From contig NC_087076.1 of the NCBI RefSeq assembly GCF_026151205.1, positions 9,276,902 through 9,340,901 on the forward strand: DNA of 64,000 nt, written 5' to 3'. A program made the position numbers and the translations under genes. This stretch comes from Bolinopsis microptera. Taxonomy: Eukaryota; Ctenophora; Tentaculata; Lobata; Bolinopsidae. The notes under the pieces are model-generated. The model saw only the letters and a program-made list of their open reading frames with translations. It had not been told where the DNA came from and made no database searches. Position 1 is the stretch's first letter, and every line of letters begins with the position of its first letter. This document shows, piece by piece, positions 23,130-34,700 of the stretch.

Positions 23130-24460
23130 AATGGAACAAATATTTTACGAGTTATCCACCGTTAAGGAATTTAATTATCCGACTAGACTAGAATTAGGGG
23201 CGGCGTCAACGTCCGAACAGAGATGTTTTTTTCCAAATATGTCTATCCAGCATGAATTTGTGAATTTCCTGGAATTGCTCATGCTGACGTCAAGCTCCGT
23301 GTCCTCCGAAGGATGTCATTTGTGGTTTATATCCTAACAGGTACGAGCGCGTTTTGGAACCTCATTGGAACAAATATTGTAGGCGCGCTGCACTATGGGT
23401 CGTGGCGCATCAAGATAAGGCTTATCGCAAAAAACCCCACAGATCTTAAGCAGATCGCGAAATGCGTAGGATTGACATCGTCACTCAAGAAAAAATATTT
23501 CTGATATATGTATTCGTATCCAAATATCAAAGATATTTTCCGCCTTCCGGCGGCGCGCGCTCACGCGCACAAAGTGGCATGCAACGTAGGTCAACAACAT
23601 ATTTCTACGAGTATCACCGTTAAATGTCAATATATGTCTAAGGGAGGATGCAGTGTTCGTATCCCTTCGACGATGTCCTTGAAGGGGTTCCGAAAGAAGT
23701 TGATGACTCAGAAGTTTCACATAGCCTGTGCCACGCGTACTGCGTGACGCGCTTGTTTCACAAGTAGGAATAGGCAATACAGATCAGCACACATAAGGAT
23801 GGTACGTGTGCGCGCGCGCAGTTGCTGACAATAGGTCGTAGTTAACCCGGGTTTTACAGTACTCGTGTGCGATGTTGGTTTCTATTGAGGGTTTATGTAT
23901 ATTCCAAGAAGTTTTTTAGACGTGGAAATCTGAAAGACTGAGAATTGTAGGTACAATAAGAAATTTGAAAATTTTTAAAATCCAACGATTGGATACAATT
24001 AGATTTACCAACGGGATTACATAATAATATAAGTATTCTTCTGTATATTTTAATAGCAACATAAAAAGCCGTGGTCCACACAAAGGGAAGCTTATAGTAT
24101 TCTTTTTAGTCAGTTTTTATCGCATATAAAATTTCTTTCACGACGAGTATACAGCCATTAAATATAGCTCGCAATGAACACAACGTATAATTAACACAAG
24201 TATAATTACCCAAAACCGATAATAATGTCGTTTTAACAACTTTCACGTGGACGGTCGTAAATGTACAAAGATTATTCTAGAATTATAGTAGAGTTAGTTT
24301 TTACAATTTGAAATTGCATGTAATAATTTTCAAATCGATTTGTCATGATGCTAAAACAATTCGTTACATAACAATAATTTGTACTAAATAATAAAGACAA
24401 TTTCTTTAGAAATGATTACGGAGATTACAAATGAAGTATAAATGTTTAACGAGATTACTA
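23130..24460. other. No confident gene; CpG-rich patches
   Basis: Short open frames (for example 23313-23504 +) match nothing I know. The segment 23545-23580 and 23810-23825 carry GCGCGC/CACGCGCAC patches. Part of the CpG-motif repeat family recurs near 23600. I see no splice-bounded exon. Confidence 0.3.
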
Positions 24461-24464
24461 TCAA

Positions 24465-24690
24465 CACTCGTGATCAGCAAGAAACGGATTCATTTGCTAA
24501 CATTAAATATTAATCAATCCGGTGACCGGAAAACAATCCTCCGGCCGCAACAATCACTTACGCGATCAGTAAGAAATAGGTTAGATCTATCAGTCAAAGT
24601 GACTTTCGTGATCAGTAAGAAACAGGTTAGATCTAGCAGTCCACAACATTGACTTCGTAATCAGTAAGAAACGGGTTCATTTCTGAGGCC
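24465..24690 (+). repeat. Four-copy imperfect tandem repeat upstream of CEBPZ
   Basis: Copies centre on CGTGATCAGTAAGAAACAGG, starting near 24470, 24560, 24604 and 24654. The two inner copies continue with TTAGATCTAGCAGTC and the outer ones with TTCATTT. GATCAGTAAGAAA is the conserved core. The array ends about 350 bp before the CEBPZ start codon, so it may sit in its promoter region. Confidence 0.7.
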
Positions 24691-24809
24691 CAACTCCGAC
24701 CGGATGATGAAAAAGTACATGTTGTCATTTGACATTTTTACTCTTCTGTAAATGTTATTATCTATCTGTTACGTATAACAAGCAAATGTATATTTCAGCC
24801 ACTATCACT

Positions 24810-24867
24810 GATCGTGCTAATATTTAATATGCGTAAGATACATTTTGTCTTTTATACTAGCACGATC
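24810..24867. promoter_or_regulatory. Perfect 10-bp inverted repeat upstream of CEBPZ
   Basis: GATCGTGCTA at 24810-24819 and TAGCACGATC at 24858-24867 form an exact inverted pair separated by 38 bp. It lies about 170 bp before the predicted CEBPZ start. It could be a paired factor-binding site or just the ends of a tiny MITE. No function is shown by the sequence. Confidence 0.4.
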
Positions 24868-25036
24868 GGATGAACTGGGATAGTTAGGGAGAATATGTGG
24901 AACTAATAATATTCTTTCAAATAAATGTATTTAATTTTAAGAGCGTTGTGAGTTTAGTTTAAACATTGACACTGAAATGATGCGAGAGATATATTTGTGC
25001 TAATAAGGGACTTAAGTGCTCAGTTGACAGGAATTG

Positions 25037-28000
25037 ATGCTCAAAGATGTCATCGACCTTGGTGGGACACAAGAGGATTATGACATGCTACATAATGTGT
25101 CCGATAATGAAAAAGAATTAGTGGTTGATGGTGGAGATTCAGATTTCAACGTCGCTGAACTTATTACATTCATGAAATCTAATGGCATGAAAACTGTTAA
25201 GAAGTCCAAGGCCAAGGGCAAACCTACAGTATCATCTGAAGAGAGCAAGGAGGAAATTGATAAGAGGGTTACCCCTAAAATCTGCCCTGTTGTTCCATCC
25301 AATCCTCCCCCACACGATCGGCTAATTTTTAAAGCCAATGAACCCTGGTAAGATTTTCTTCCCAATATTACTAATGTAAGGACAGCAAATTTAAAATAAT
25401 GTTATTTTTTACAGAAAATGCCCGTTAAAACTGGATTATATTGAAGCGTTTGACCCAATCATATCTTCCAGGTACCTCAGGGATCCTATTAAAGTTTCAA
25501 ATTGATGTTTTTGCAGCTTGATTACAAATTTTTGAAAACTTACAACATTTTAATACTCAGGTACACAAATGTTCCAGTGAAAAAAGCAGATGTACTCTAT
25601 ACTGGCATTGAGAAATGGAAACGTTATGCTGAGCAACTCTGGAAAAACGAGGTTTTTTGGCACCAAATATATTATAATTACTGATTCCTAACCTGAGATG
25701 ATACTGGTTCCTTTTTTGTAAGAAAATATTGATCTAAGCATAAGTTCTGTCTGGTTGGTCATGTGTATTGTGTCATAATTATAAATTACAATATTTCTGT
25801 TTAAATCGAGATTTAAAATTGGACATTGAAATTCATACTTCATTCTGATATATTATGTACATGATGGAGTATTTATGGGATGAATGTAAATATTAAAGCA
25901 AAATTTCAGGTTGAGCTCAGCTCAGAGCTAAGAGATAAGCATCAGGCATCAGATCAACAGTGGATGCAAACGATTTTCACAAGTGGTACAATAAATGACA
26001 AAGTAAAGACACTTCAAATTTTTAATATATTGTATTGTATTCGATTTGTATTCGATTCTTGAAGTTTTATGCAAGTTTCATAAATTTTGTGACTGCTTAA
26101 GATCGTGTCTGACAGTTGGACAAGAATTGCAGCTGTGATTCTAATTTAGCTTGTTGACATCAAGTATATATGATCAGTTAGCATATCTCTAACGTTTGCA
26201 ATCTATCAGGTATCTGCCCACTGCCTATTACTTCAAGAATCTCCTGTTCATCATATCAAATCTTTGGACGCTTTGTTGGGAATGGCAAAGAAGAAAAGTA
26301 AGAGAATGGCCATCCAGTCTATCGACACCCTGAAAGAAATGTTCCTTAGTACTATCCTACCAGAAAACAGAAAGTTGTTCACATTTGAACAGCATGATTT
26401 CTCAGCTCTGACAGGAGAGACAATCAATGTGACTGTCTTAGGATGGCTAGTTGAAGACAAATTAAAGTCTTGTTATTCAGAATATTTGGATGTCATCAAA
26501 ACCCACTTGAATGATAACGAAGTGGCTATTAGGACTAAACTCTGTAATTTGGTTTCTCATATGCTAAACGAAAAGCCTGAAAAAGAACAGGAATTGTTGG
26601 CAATTCTTGTAAACAAAATTGGTGACCCGGACAATAAATTAGCCTCTAAAATAATTTACATTCTCACCAAGCTTCTTCAAAATCACCCAAGTATGAAAAA
26701 GGTAGTCGCCTCAGAAGTAGAGCGAGTATTATTTCGACCTAACATAGCAGAAAAAGCTCAATACTACTCCATATGTTTTCTCAATCAGCTGCAGCTAACA
26801 CCTGAGGACAGTGCATTTGCTGCTCATCTTATCGAGATCTATTTCAAGTTCTTCAAAGAGTCAATAGACAACACAAATGTGGATACTAGAATGTTGGGTG
26901 GGCTTCTCACTGGTGTTAACAGAGCCTACCCTTATACTGCCTCACAAGACGCCATCACTGGAGATAACGTTGATACCTTGTTCAAGTTGGTGTATAGTGA
27001 TAACTTCAACGTGTCTATCCAGGCGCTCATGCTGTTGTATCAGGTCTCAGGGAGCAAATCAGACATTTGCAACAGATATTACCAGGTTTGCCTACTGAAG
27101 TTTATATTTTAGCAAGTCTTGCATTGTTTAATTTTTTTAAATTTAGGACTTAGAATTTTAAACTATAAGTTAGTAAGTTAAACCGAATTTCCGTTTCAGG
27201 CCCTGTACGCAAAGCTGGTAGATTCCTCGATCAGCACATCGTCAAAGAAATCATTCCTTCTCAACCTCATTTACAAGTCACTAAAACGAGACTCATCAGT
27301 TGCCAGGAAAGTGGCTATTTCCCGAAGATTATTGCAAGTTTCCAATCTTGATGAACCCTTTCTTGCATGTGCATCTTTGTACACAATATCCGAGGCAAAT
27401 AAGAATTCTACGAGTAACATCGAACCCACCGACAAAAACCCCAAGGACAGTGACCTGGAACAATCTGAAAGTAAACCTCCAAAGTCAGACTCCTACAGTG
27501 CAGCAATAAGAAATCCACTGTACTCCAACGCAGATAGACAAGACTTGTGGGAGTTCAGTCTGTTGTCAAGGAACTTTCATCCTTCTGTTAACGAGTTTGT
27601 TTCCTCCCTTCTCGTTGACGGAGAAGTATCATACAGTGGAGATCCGTTTAACGATTTTACCAGGATCAAGTTTCTCGACAAATTTGTATTCAAAAATCCT
27701 AAGAGTGGAGTTAAAGCGTCTAACAAGAAATTTTACTCCAGAAACCAGGTCGATTCTAATCAGCCTCAAGTGTATTCGTCAGAGTTCAAAGAACAAAAAG
27801 CCAGCAAAGTAAGTGCTGATGAAAGGTTTTTCTTCGAATACTTCAAAGCTCAGAAGATCAGTGCTAAGGTTGAGGATACGGATGAAAAGGAAGATACTGC
27901 AACTGAAACTGATGCTCTGGACTTTGCTGATGATATCAAGTTTGCTTCAACATCCACTACTAAAGAAGACAAGAAGAAAAAGAAATCAGAGGGTGATGAT

Positions 28001-28480
28001 GAGGATGACGGTGATGAGTCAGATTCAGGATCTGATTTCAGCTACGGAGATATTGATGATGATGAGGACTGTGGAACTGTCCAAGTCAACGACAAGGCTT
28101 ACGAAAAGTTTCTTTGGGAGAATCTAAATTCTGATGGGGAAAGTATCCAAGGATCTGACGAAGAAGACGGTGAGGAAAAAGTTGGTTCAAATGTTGCAGG
28201 AGGAGCTCAGGAAGATGAATGGGAAGACCTTGACGTGGCTGAAAGTGATGAGGAAATGGAAGCTGAGGGAATGATTGGTGGCGCTGACTCTGAGTTCATG
28301 GATGCTGATAATGTGATGAGTGTTATTATGGAACATAAAAAGAAGAATAAAAAGAAGAACAAAAAGAAGCGTAGTAATAGTTCACTATCTGATGAAGAAA
28401 CCAAATCTTCGAAGAAAACTAAGACGAAAACAAGTGACAAGTTTAAAAAGAGTAAATCTAAAAAATTGAAATCAGTGTAA
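25037..28480 (+). CDS. CEBPZ: CCAAT/enhancer-binding protein zeta (Noc1/Mak21 family), five exons
   Basis: Exons are 25037-25347, 25561-25651, 25910-26002, 26210-27085 and 27200-28480, all GT-AG and in phase, giving about 883 residues (human CEBPZ is just over 1,000). Family landmarks in order are an N-terminal LGGTQEDYDML block, NEPWYTNVPVKKADVLY across the first junction, the central CBF/Mak21 helical-repeat region with KAQYYSICFLNQ and LLTGVNRAYPY, the NPLYSNADRQDLWEFSLLS block, HPSV...YSGDPFNDFTRIKFLDKFVFKNP, then FFEYFKAQK and a long acidic then lysine-rich tail ending near 28478. Known family role: a nucleolar factor that works with Noc2 in early 60S ribosomal subunit assembly and export. 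The start is the first in-frame ATG; a further upstream exon is possible because TTGACAG just before it resembles an acceptor. IGBP1 follows 515 bp downstream on the same strand. Sequence quality appears good. Confidence 0.95.
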
Positions 28481-28646
28481 TAGTTTTCCACAATTGCTCA
28501 CCGGTTCTTTTTTAATTAGGGGTTTAGCTTTAGAATTAACTTATTGTCACAGTTTTAATTAAATTTCTTACGACAGCAGTTTGATTTTTTAAGTAATTCT
28601 TTTAAATCTAAATTATTACACTCTTTTTTATCTATAACATAATGAT

Positions 28647-28652
28647 AATAAA
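28647..28652 (+). terminator. Candidate poly-A signal for CEBPZ
   Basis: AATAAA lies 167 bp after the CEBPZ stop, and a second AATAAA is at 28823-28828. Both fall before the next gene's start codon. Cleavage sites are not visible from sequence alone. Confidence 0.5.
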
Positions 28653-28995
28653 ATCAAACCTGGATTCTGGAGACATTGTTGAAAGTACAATTTATTTATT
28701 CGCTCTTTGAGAAAGGTGGTGTAGTTATTGGCGTGTTAGTGTACTACTGTACTACTAGGACGTGTTATGCATTCCTATGCTCTGCCTCAATTGATTTGTA
28801 AATAATTGTTAATTGTTGCATAAATAAAGTGTTTCACGAAATGGAACTTGGAAAAATAACGCATCTAGATCCTTCTGTGATAGCATTTACTAACTACTAA
28901 GGCATCTTGAAATTTCAATAACGCCCAGGATAAGATAACGAAATACTTCCAAAGGTAGAACATGACACCTTGTATTATATGAGATATTTTGTGGA

Positions 28996-31138
28996 ATGAG
29001 TTTAGCAACTGTCGGCAACAAAGCAACTGATGAACAATCACTCGGAGAATTGCTGACCGATGTTCGGAAGAATATTCAGCTGATTGAGAATCATGATGCC
29101 AGAATTTCACAGGAATATAAGGTGAAGTGTAAACATTTTCTTATATAATGCTGTCAACTTTTATTTGAATGATTTATTAGATGGTTGTTTGGTTTATTAT
29201 TTTCATTTAAGTTTAACTTTTATTTGAGAACGGGGACTAAAAGTGCAGCACAGTTAAACTTGAATCGTGCCAGAAACCCTTACCCCACTGTCTGCAGGGT
29301 TTGATTATAGACACGACAATATCCTTGGAGAGATTGTCTGTCCTTGTAGCTACGCTCCATCTCTTCTCTAACAATGAAACAATAGACGATGTCTCAACAG
29401 AAACTATCAAGTAAGACTTATAAATTGTTATTATTAATTCCGCCTAACTTTGATCTATCTCACAATAATATATATGATGATATTGATATTGTTACGATTA
29501 TTATATACGTAGGTTAAAATAAAGCCGGAACCAAATATTTGAGTTTGCTGACTTGCAATTAAACCAGTTTTAAAACTTTAGGTTCATGCTGGTAAACGCA
29601 TTCCAAGGGTTTGTCCACCAGCAGCACTACGACTTTGAGAACCGTAAAGCTCACGTGTTAGCTGCTAAAGAGTATTTCAAGGACTTTCACCACCTGTGCC
29701 AACTGTACGGTCTTGCTGAGGTTTTATATTGTTTGTGTGTCGTGACTGGATATTTAGTTGAATATTTATATTTCAAATAAAACGCATCCTTTTTTGGTGT
29801 GCCTAGTTTAGTTATTTCTGAACTTATGAAAACATGAAAAGACCTTTACAACAGCACGTTTAAACTTTTAAAGAAAACACAAGACCTTTCCAACATCACG
29901 TTATTTTTGTCTTTATCCTCAGAAAACAAATTTTGACGCAAACAGGATGACTAATCCAGTGCAGGAATCTAACAGGATGGAAAAGATACAAAAGTATCAG
30001 GATAAGAAGAGGTTAGAGACTTTATTAGAGGAAATGGAGAACAGAACCCACGTAGAGGAAGAAGTAAGTTTCACAATTTAGAACTTACAAATTTAAAAAA
30101 AGAATTATATTGTATAATCTAGATGTTTTAAAGCATCATCGTCAAGAGTGTGAGAGGAAAACATCTTCAGATCGTAGAGTTCTTAAGCTCACACAAAGTT
30201 TTATGACGTACATACTGGGTTAAATTGCTTTCTGCATGCTTGCGCCATACAGACAGGGATTTCTAAATTATAAGTGTTAGGCTGATGGTACCCAAGTATT
30301 GATAATATCTCCCCTCAGGTTCAGCGAGAAATCTACCTATCTCTCGTAAAACTGTGGGTAATGAAGTGTGAAGAAGAACTGTACAATATCAACAGTGAGC
30401 TACCAATGTTAGAACACATGGAGAAACTGAGAGGCGGCCTAGTCAAGCAGAGACCTATTATTAAACCTAAGGTTACATTGCTCATTTATAAATCTGAATA
30501 TAACTCGAATATTAAATGATGGTATATTATCAGTGTTATTTCAAGAGTATTATATAATCAAATTGTGTCATTGTGTATAATTCATATTATCGTTGTCATA
30601 TTGTACCATGAAATTATTGTGTATTAAAGCTGTTTTATCGTTCACCCTGTAGAGGATGCCACTAATTATATGTATATAATAAATTTATGATAACACTAAA
30701 TCTGGTCCAGGTAATGAAGCCCTTTATCCTGGTAAAATCAGAACTACAGAAGCGAGTATTCGGGGCAGGTTATCCCTCCTTACCTACCATGACATTAGAC
30801 GAGTTTTACGATGAGGAGATGGTGAGGATGGCTGCAGAAGCTGAACGCCAGCTAAATCAACCCAAGTAAGAGCCGCAATTATACTGAGCAGCCATTTGTA
30901 GTACATATGCTATCAAGCCAGGATTTGTATTATCTTTATATTTGTATTCGTGTAACATTGTTTTGTTTCAACCTCTGTCTAGCATTTTAGAATCGTCATT
31001 TAACTACAGTTCAAGTAATTAGTTCATTGTCCATTGATTAATAACTAATTAATTAATTAGCTTAATTAATCCACTCATCACCCTAACAGACCTGTGGAAC
31101 CTGAAGATCCAGATGAGGAAACGGAGGAAGATCCTTAG
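28996..31138 (+). CDS. IGBP1: Immunoglobulin-binding protein 1 / Tap42-alpha4 PP2A regulator, seven exons
   Basis: Exons are 28996-29121, 29298-29410, 29582-29720, 29923-30063, 30319-30471, 30711-30865 and 31090-31138, all GT-AG and phase-consistent, encoding about 291 residues. Recognisable family blocks are the N-terminal helical region (LERLSVLVATLHLFS, FVHQQHYDFENRKAHV, AKEYFKDFHHLCQLYGL), the coiled stretch MEKIQKYQDKKRLETLLEEM, VKLWVMKCEEELYNINSELP, and the signature KPFILV...VFGAGYPSLPTMT. In known homologues the protein binds catalytic subunits of PP2A-type phosphatases and stabilises them. The annotated frame stops at TAG 31136-31138 in an acidic linker. The conserved C-terminal block KARAWDEWKDTHRRG lies immediately downstream (31141-31212) but in another frame, see the separate entry. 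Start is the first ATG of the first coding exon. Confidence 0.93.
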
Positions 31139-31212
31139 GTAAAGCTAGGGCCTGGGATGAGTGGAAAGATACTCATAGAAGAGGGGAGGGCAACAGACAC
31201 AATAGGAGTTAG
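31139..31212 (+). pseudogene. Out-of-frame conserved C-terminus of IGBP1
   Basis: In the frame starting AAA at 31141 the sequence encodes KARAWDEWKDTHRRGEGNRH and a few more residues to a stop at 31210-31212. This is the family's conserved C-terminal motif. One extra base in the CC tract at 31133-31134 would join it to the acidic linker in frame. A weak alternative acceptor at 31130 (GGAAG then ATCC) would also keep it in frame but drop most of the linker. A base missing from the assembly is the simplest reading. Confidence 0.8.
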
Positions 31213-31780
31213 CCAGCTCCTTAAAATAGCTCCTTAAAAACAACTCCTTAAAAACAGACTCCCTTGTATTAGCCCTTTTTAATATGACGGTATTGAGGAC
31301 ATTTTGTGTCGGGAGTTGCGGGACTTCTCTATTTAGACTGGCAGTATTCTGTATTGTTTACTGTATAGGACCTGGATTATAACTTAGATCATTTTTACGC
31401 AGCTTTTTAAAATGTTTTTTTTAAATAATAACCAAATGTTATGCTATATTTTAGGTTCCTTGAGGTAATTATGGCATTTCTGTCGATCGATTTTGTGTTG
31501 GCAACTGGGATATTTATTACCTATTTTATTTGTATTAATTCTTGTTTTAATTTTTATAAACTTTCAGAGAACGTGGTTTTATTCTATAATTTAGAGGCTT
31601 TAAGACAGATATATATAATATGTCATATTATGATGACATCTGATTCCGGGCCTTTCTTTTATTCTATACATATTATGCTATGTGAGTATGTGTAATCCGA
31701 TAGGTGATGGTTTGAAGAGATTCATCATTCATGTCACTTCAAAAACAAAGAAAACCACTATCTTGAGCCTCTGCAAACTC
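31213..31780. other. IGBP1 3' flank, no gene seen
   Basis: AT-rich. The open frame at 31441-31695 (+) has hydrophobic, low-complexity content and no known motif, and I do not regard it as a gene. The IGBP1 3' UTR probably lies here. Confidence 0.3.
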
Positions 31781-34700
31781 TTATCTCAAAAATCTTAAAC
31801 TTCAATATCATTTTTAAAAAACACCCCCGAAAAATTTGTGATGGCAGCAACTTCAGTTTTTGAAAAAAAAAGGGGGAAAAGGAACATTTCCCCAAACCAC
31901 CCGGGGAATTTCGGATGATCCGTAAGAAGGGAACTAAAAAAAAAAAAAGTTTCAATAATAGGTCACAGGGGGAAGAGAAAAAAGGTCGAGGAAACCCTGG
32001 TACAGAAAAGGGTATCTGTTAAAAAGGGGGGTACATTTTGCAATGATGGATAGTGTGTAAAATTTTAACCGCGTAAATATATTACACCTGAACCAAAAAA
32101 AGTCGCTTATCAAAAACGTTTATTACTTCAAATTCGCAAAAACGAAAAGACCCCAAACAAATACCAATTTTTCATTTTGCCTTTTTCCCCGCGAAAATAA
32201 ATGAAATTTTAAATCACGGGGGGGTTTCACAAGCAGGTAAACCCTTAAAGATGTACACAGTTTTTCCTTTACAGACCCCGGGAAGTTAAACCTAAAACGA
32301 CATCGAGATGCACTTTGGAGCCCGTTTAAAAGGTGTCCGCTTGTCCGACGTGGTCCTGATAAAATTTATCTGGGGACTCAAAACAGGTTTCTTTACCGGA
32401 AAAAAAAAAACCTTTTTAAGTTACAAATGTACGTTTCATCGCTCATAATGTCCCATGAATTTTTCATCTGAGAGCTCATGCGGGGAAGAAAAAACCCGGT
32501 TTTGGGGGAACCTTTTCCGGGTTCGGACTTTTCTTACTCAGTACTTGTAAAATCTAAAAATTGGAAATACATCAGGGGGGGTCACTCCGGGGAAAAAGGG
32601 CCTTTTTAAATTTTCCCAAAAGGGTTCTTTTGCTGTTTCCTCAGAGGTCGTTTTTGGGACGAAAATCGGGCAAATGCATGCGGGGGGACAAATTTTTTAA
32701 ATGTGATGAGTGAAAGGGTTGCTTCAGCTTACAAGGGAAAAATACCCCCCAAACATTTAAAAAATCATGGTTTAACAATTTTTTTAAAATTGATTTGGAA
32801 ATATATTTTTGAATTTTTAAATTTTCACGAGTTTGTTTCGTTGATAACAATGACACTTAAAATTTTGTTTTTTATTTGAATTTTTAAATTTATGTTGTGT
32901 TTTATTGTATAATATGATATTTTTCCATTAAAAATTATTACGTTTTGTAATTTAAAAATAATATTTAAAAATTTGCTTTTTGTTTTAAAAAATAACCCTT
33001 TTTTTAAAATTATTTGGGGGTAATTGATAGTACATTGAAGGGCTATGATATTTTGGCACTGTTTACGTAAAGGCTTTTCAATTTTTTAAACCCTTAAAAA
33101 ACAACTTGCTGGTACCCCAAAAAATGAAACATTGTACCTCAAAAAGGGTAAAGGCATTTTGCGAAGGAAACGATGGCAAAGCCCCTTTGGGGGGGGTTTT
33201 CTAGTAGGGGGAGGGACACGTGCACTGCATTCCTACGGGGAGGTATTGGGGAAACTGAAGACAAGCGAAAACCCAAATTTCCTTGTTGGGGAAAAGGGGT
33301 TTTGGTTTTTTTTTTTGGCTGCTTACAGTGAGATCTGGTTGATGTGTTTTTGTGGAAAATTTGGAAAATTAAAAATAAGTACTAAAATTTAAAGAATATC
33401 CCGTGTGAAGTTTTTTCATTTTTCGTTCTTTAATTTTGTTAGAAATTAGAACTGCATCCTTAAATTCAAAAATTAAAGGGGAATTTTTAAAAACTAGCTC
33501 GATTTAAAATCTTTGGACATAGGATAAAGGGAAGCCCAATTTTTTCCAATATAAAGGGAAAACTTTTGCTTTTTGGGCATCCCAAAGCTAGGAACAATTA
33601 AATTTGGGAAAGTTTACGTCTATAATGTTTCTCTTTAAAAAGGGGATTTAATAAAAGTGTTTTTTAAAAACAACCCTTTATACTCGAAAATTTTGGGTTT
33701 ACTTTTTGGTTATTTAACTTTGCAAACTTAACTTGTCTGCCGTCTCAGTTCTTTTTGATTATTTTCTCATTTGCCCCTTTGGTTTTTCATTTTCGCAACA
33801 TTTTTTTGTTAAAAGTAAAAAAACTTTTGGTACTTTTTAAACATTTGTATCTCAAAGTGTTAGAGGGGGAACCCTCTATTTTAAAATGTCTTAAAAAACT
33901 AAGTCTCAGCCCAAAAAAGAGCGTCATTAGTTTCCTTTTCAAACGCAAAGGAAAACCCAAAGACACGGCTGCAACAAAAATAAAGCAGAAAAAACCGAAA
34001 GGGTGAAAACGTTTTGAAAGCGGTTTAAAACCCTGGCGTTCCCCTTTCAGCTCCCCTTTTTCCCCGGGCGAGGTTTTTAATTCCGTGGGGGAGTGTTCCG
34101 TTTTCATGGTCGGGGAAAAAACTCCGGAAAAAATTAACCCGAACATTCACACAAACGCGTTTATGATCTTCACAGCTGCTTTCTATACCAATAGGTTTGG
34201 TTTTTTAAACCGATGAAAAATGGGGAGGAAAACAAATTTTCTGCCCCCACATTTCCCCCCTCAGTGGTTTCAGTCTCCCCAAAAATGAGGGTACAAAGTT
34301 TAAACCGTGCACACCCACCAAAGGGGCCAAAGCAGAGGGGGCAATCAGTTTCCAAGGGCGTCGGGGGCGCGGCAACACCTGTTCCCGGCAGGGGGTGTGC
34401 CGTTGTTTTCCACAGGGAAGGGTTTGGGGTTTAAAAGAAAAGGGGGGGAACACCGGATCCCAAATCTCAATGAAAGATTTAGCAAAGTACCCCCCCCCCC
34501 CCCCTGGCCGGGGGGGAAATTTTGGCCGGTTTCCTGTGTATTTCGGGAAAATTGACCTTCTTAAAGGAAACCCTGCTCACACCTTGGTGACACCTTCCTT
34601 CAGATTGGGCCGGTAGTTTAACTCTGTTTATCTTTGCCAAATTTTTCAGAGCCTCCACTGCCCGGGTCTGACTGGCCCTGACACCAGGTCCCGGGGGGCC

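Noticed and set aside
25415-25471. Counting this 57-bp open segment as a normal CEBPZ exon
   Set aside because: It produces an in-frame TGA at the first junction, while direct joining of 25347 to 25561 gives the conserved tryptophan-tyrosine and keeps frame.
26251-26460. Minus-strand and alternative-frame readings across CEBPZ exons (also 26877-27098, 27597-28127, 28207-28491)
   Set aside because: Shadows of the real CEBPZ frame; no independent evidence.
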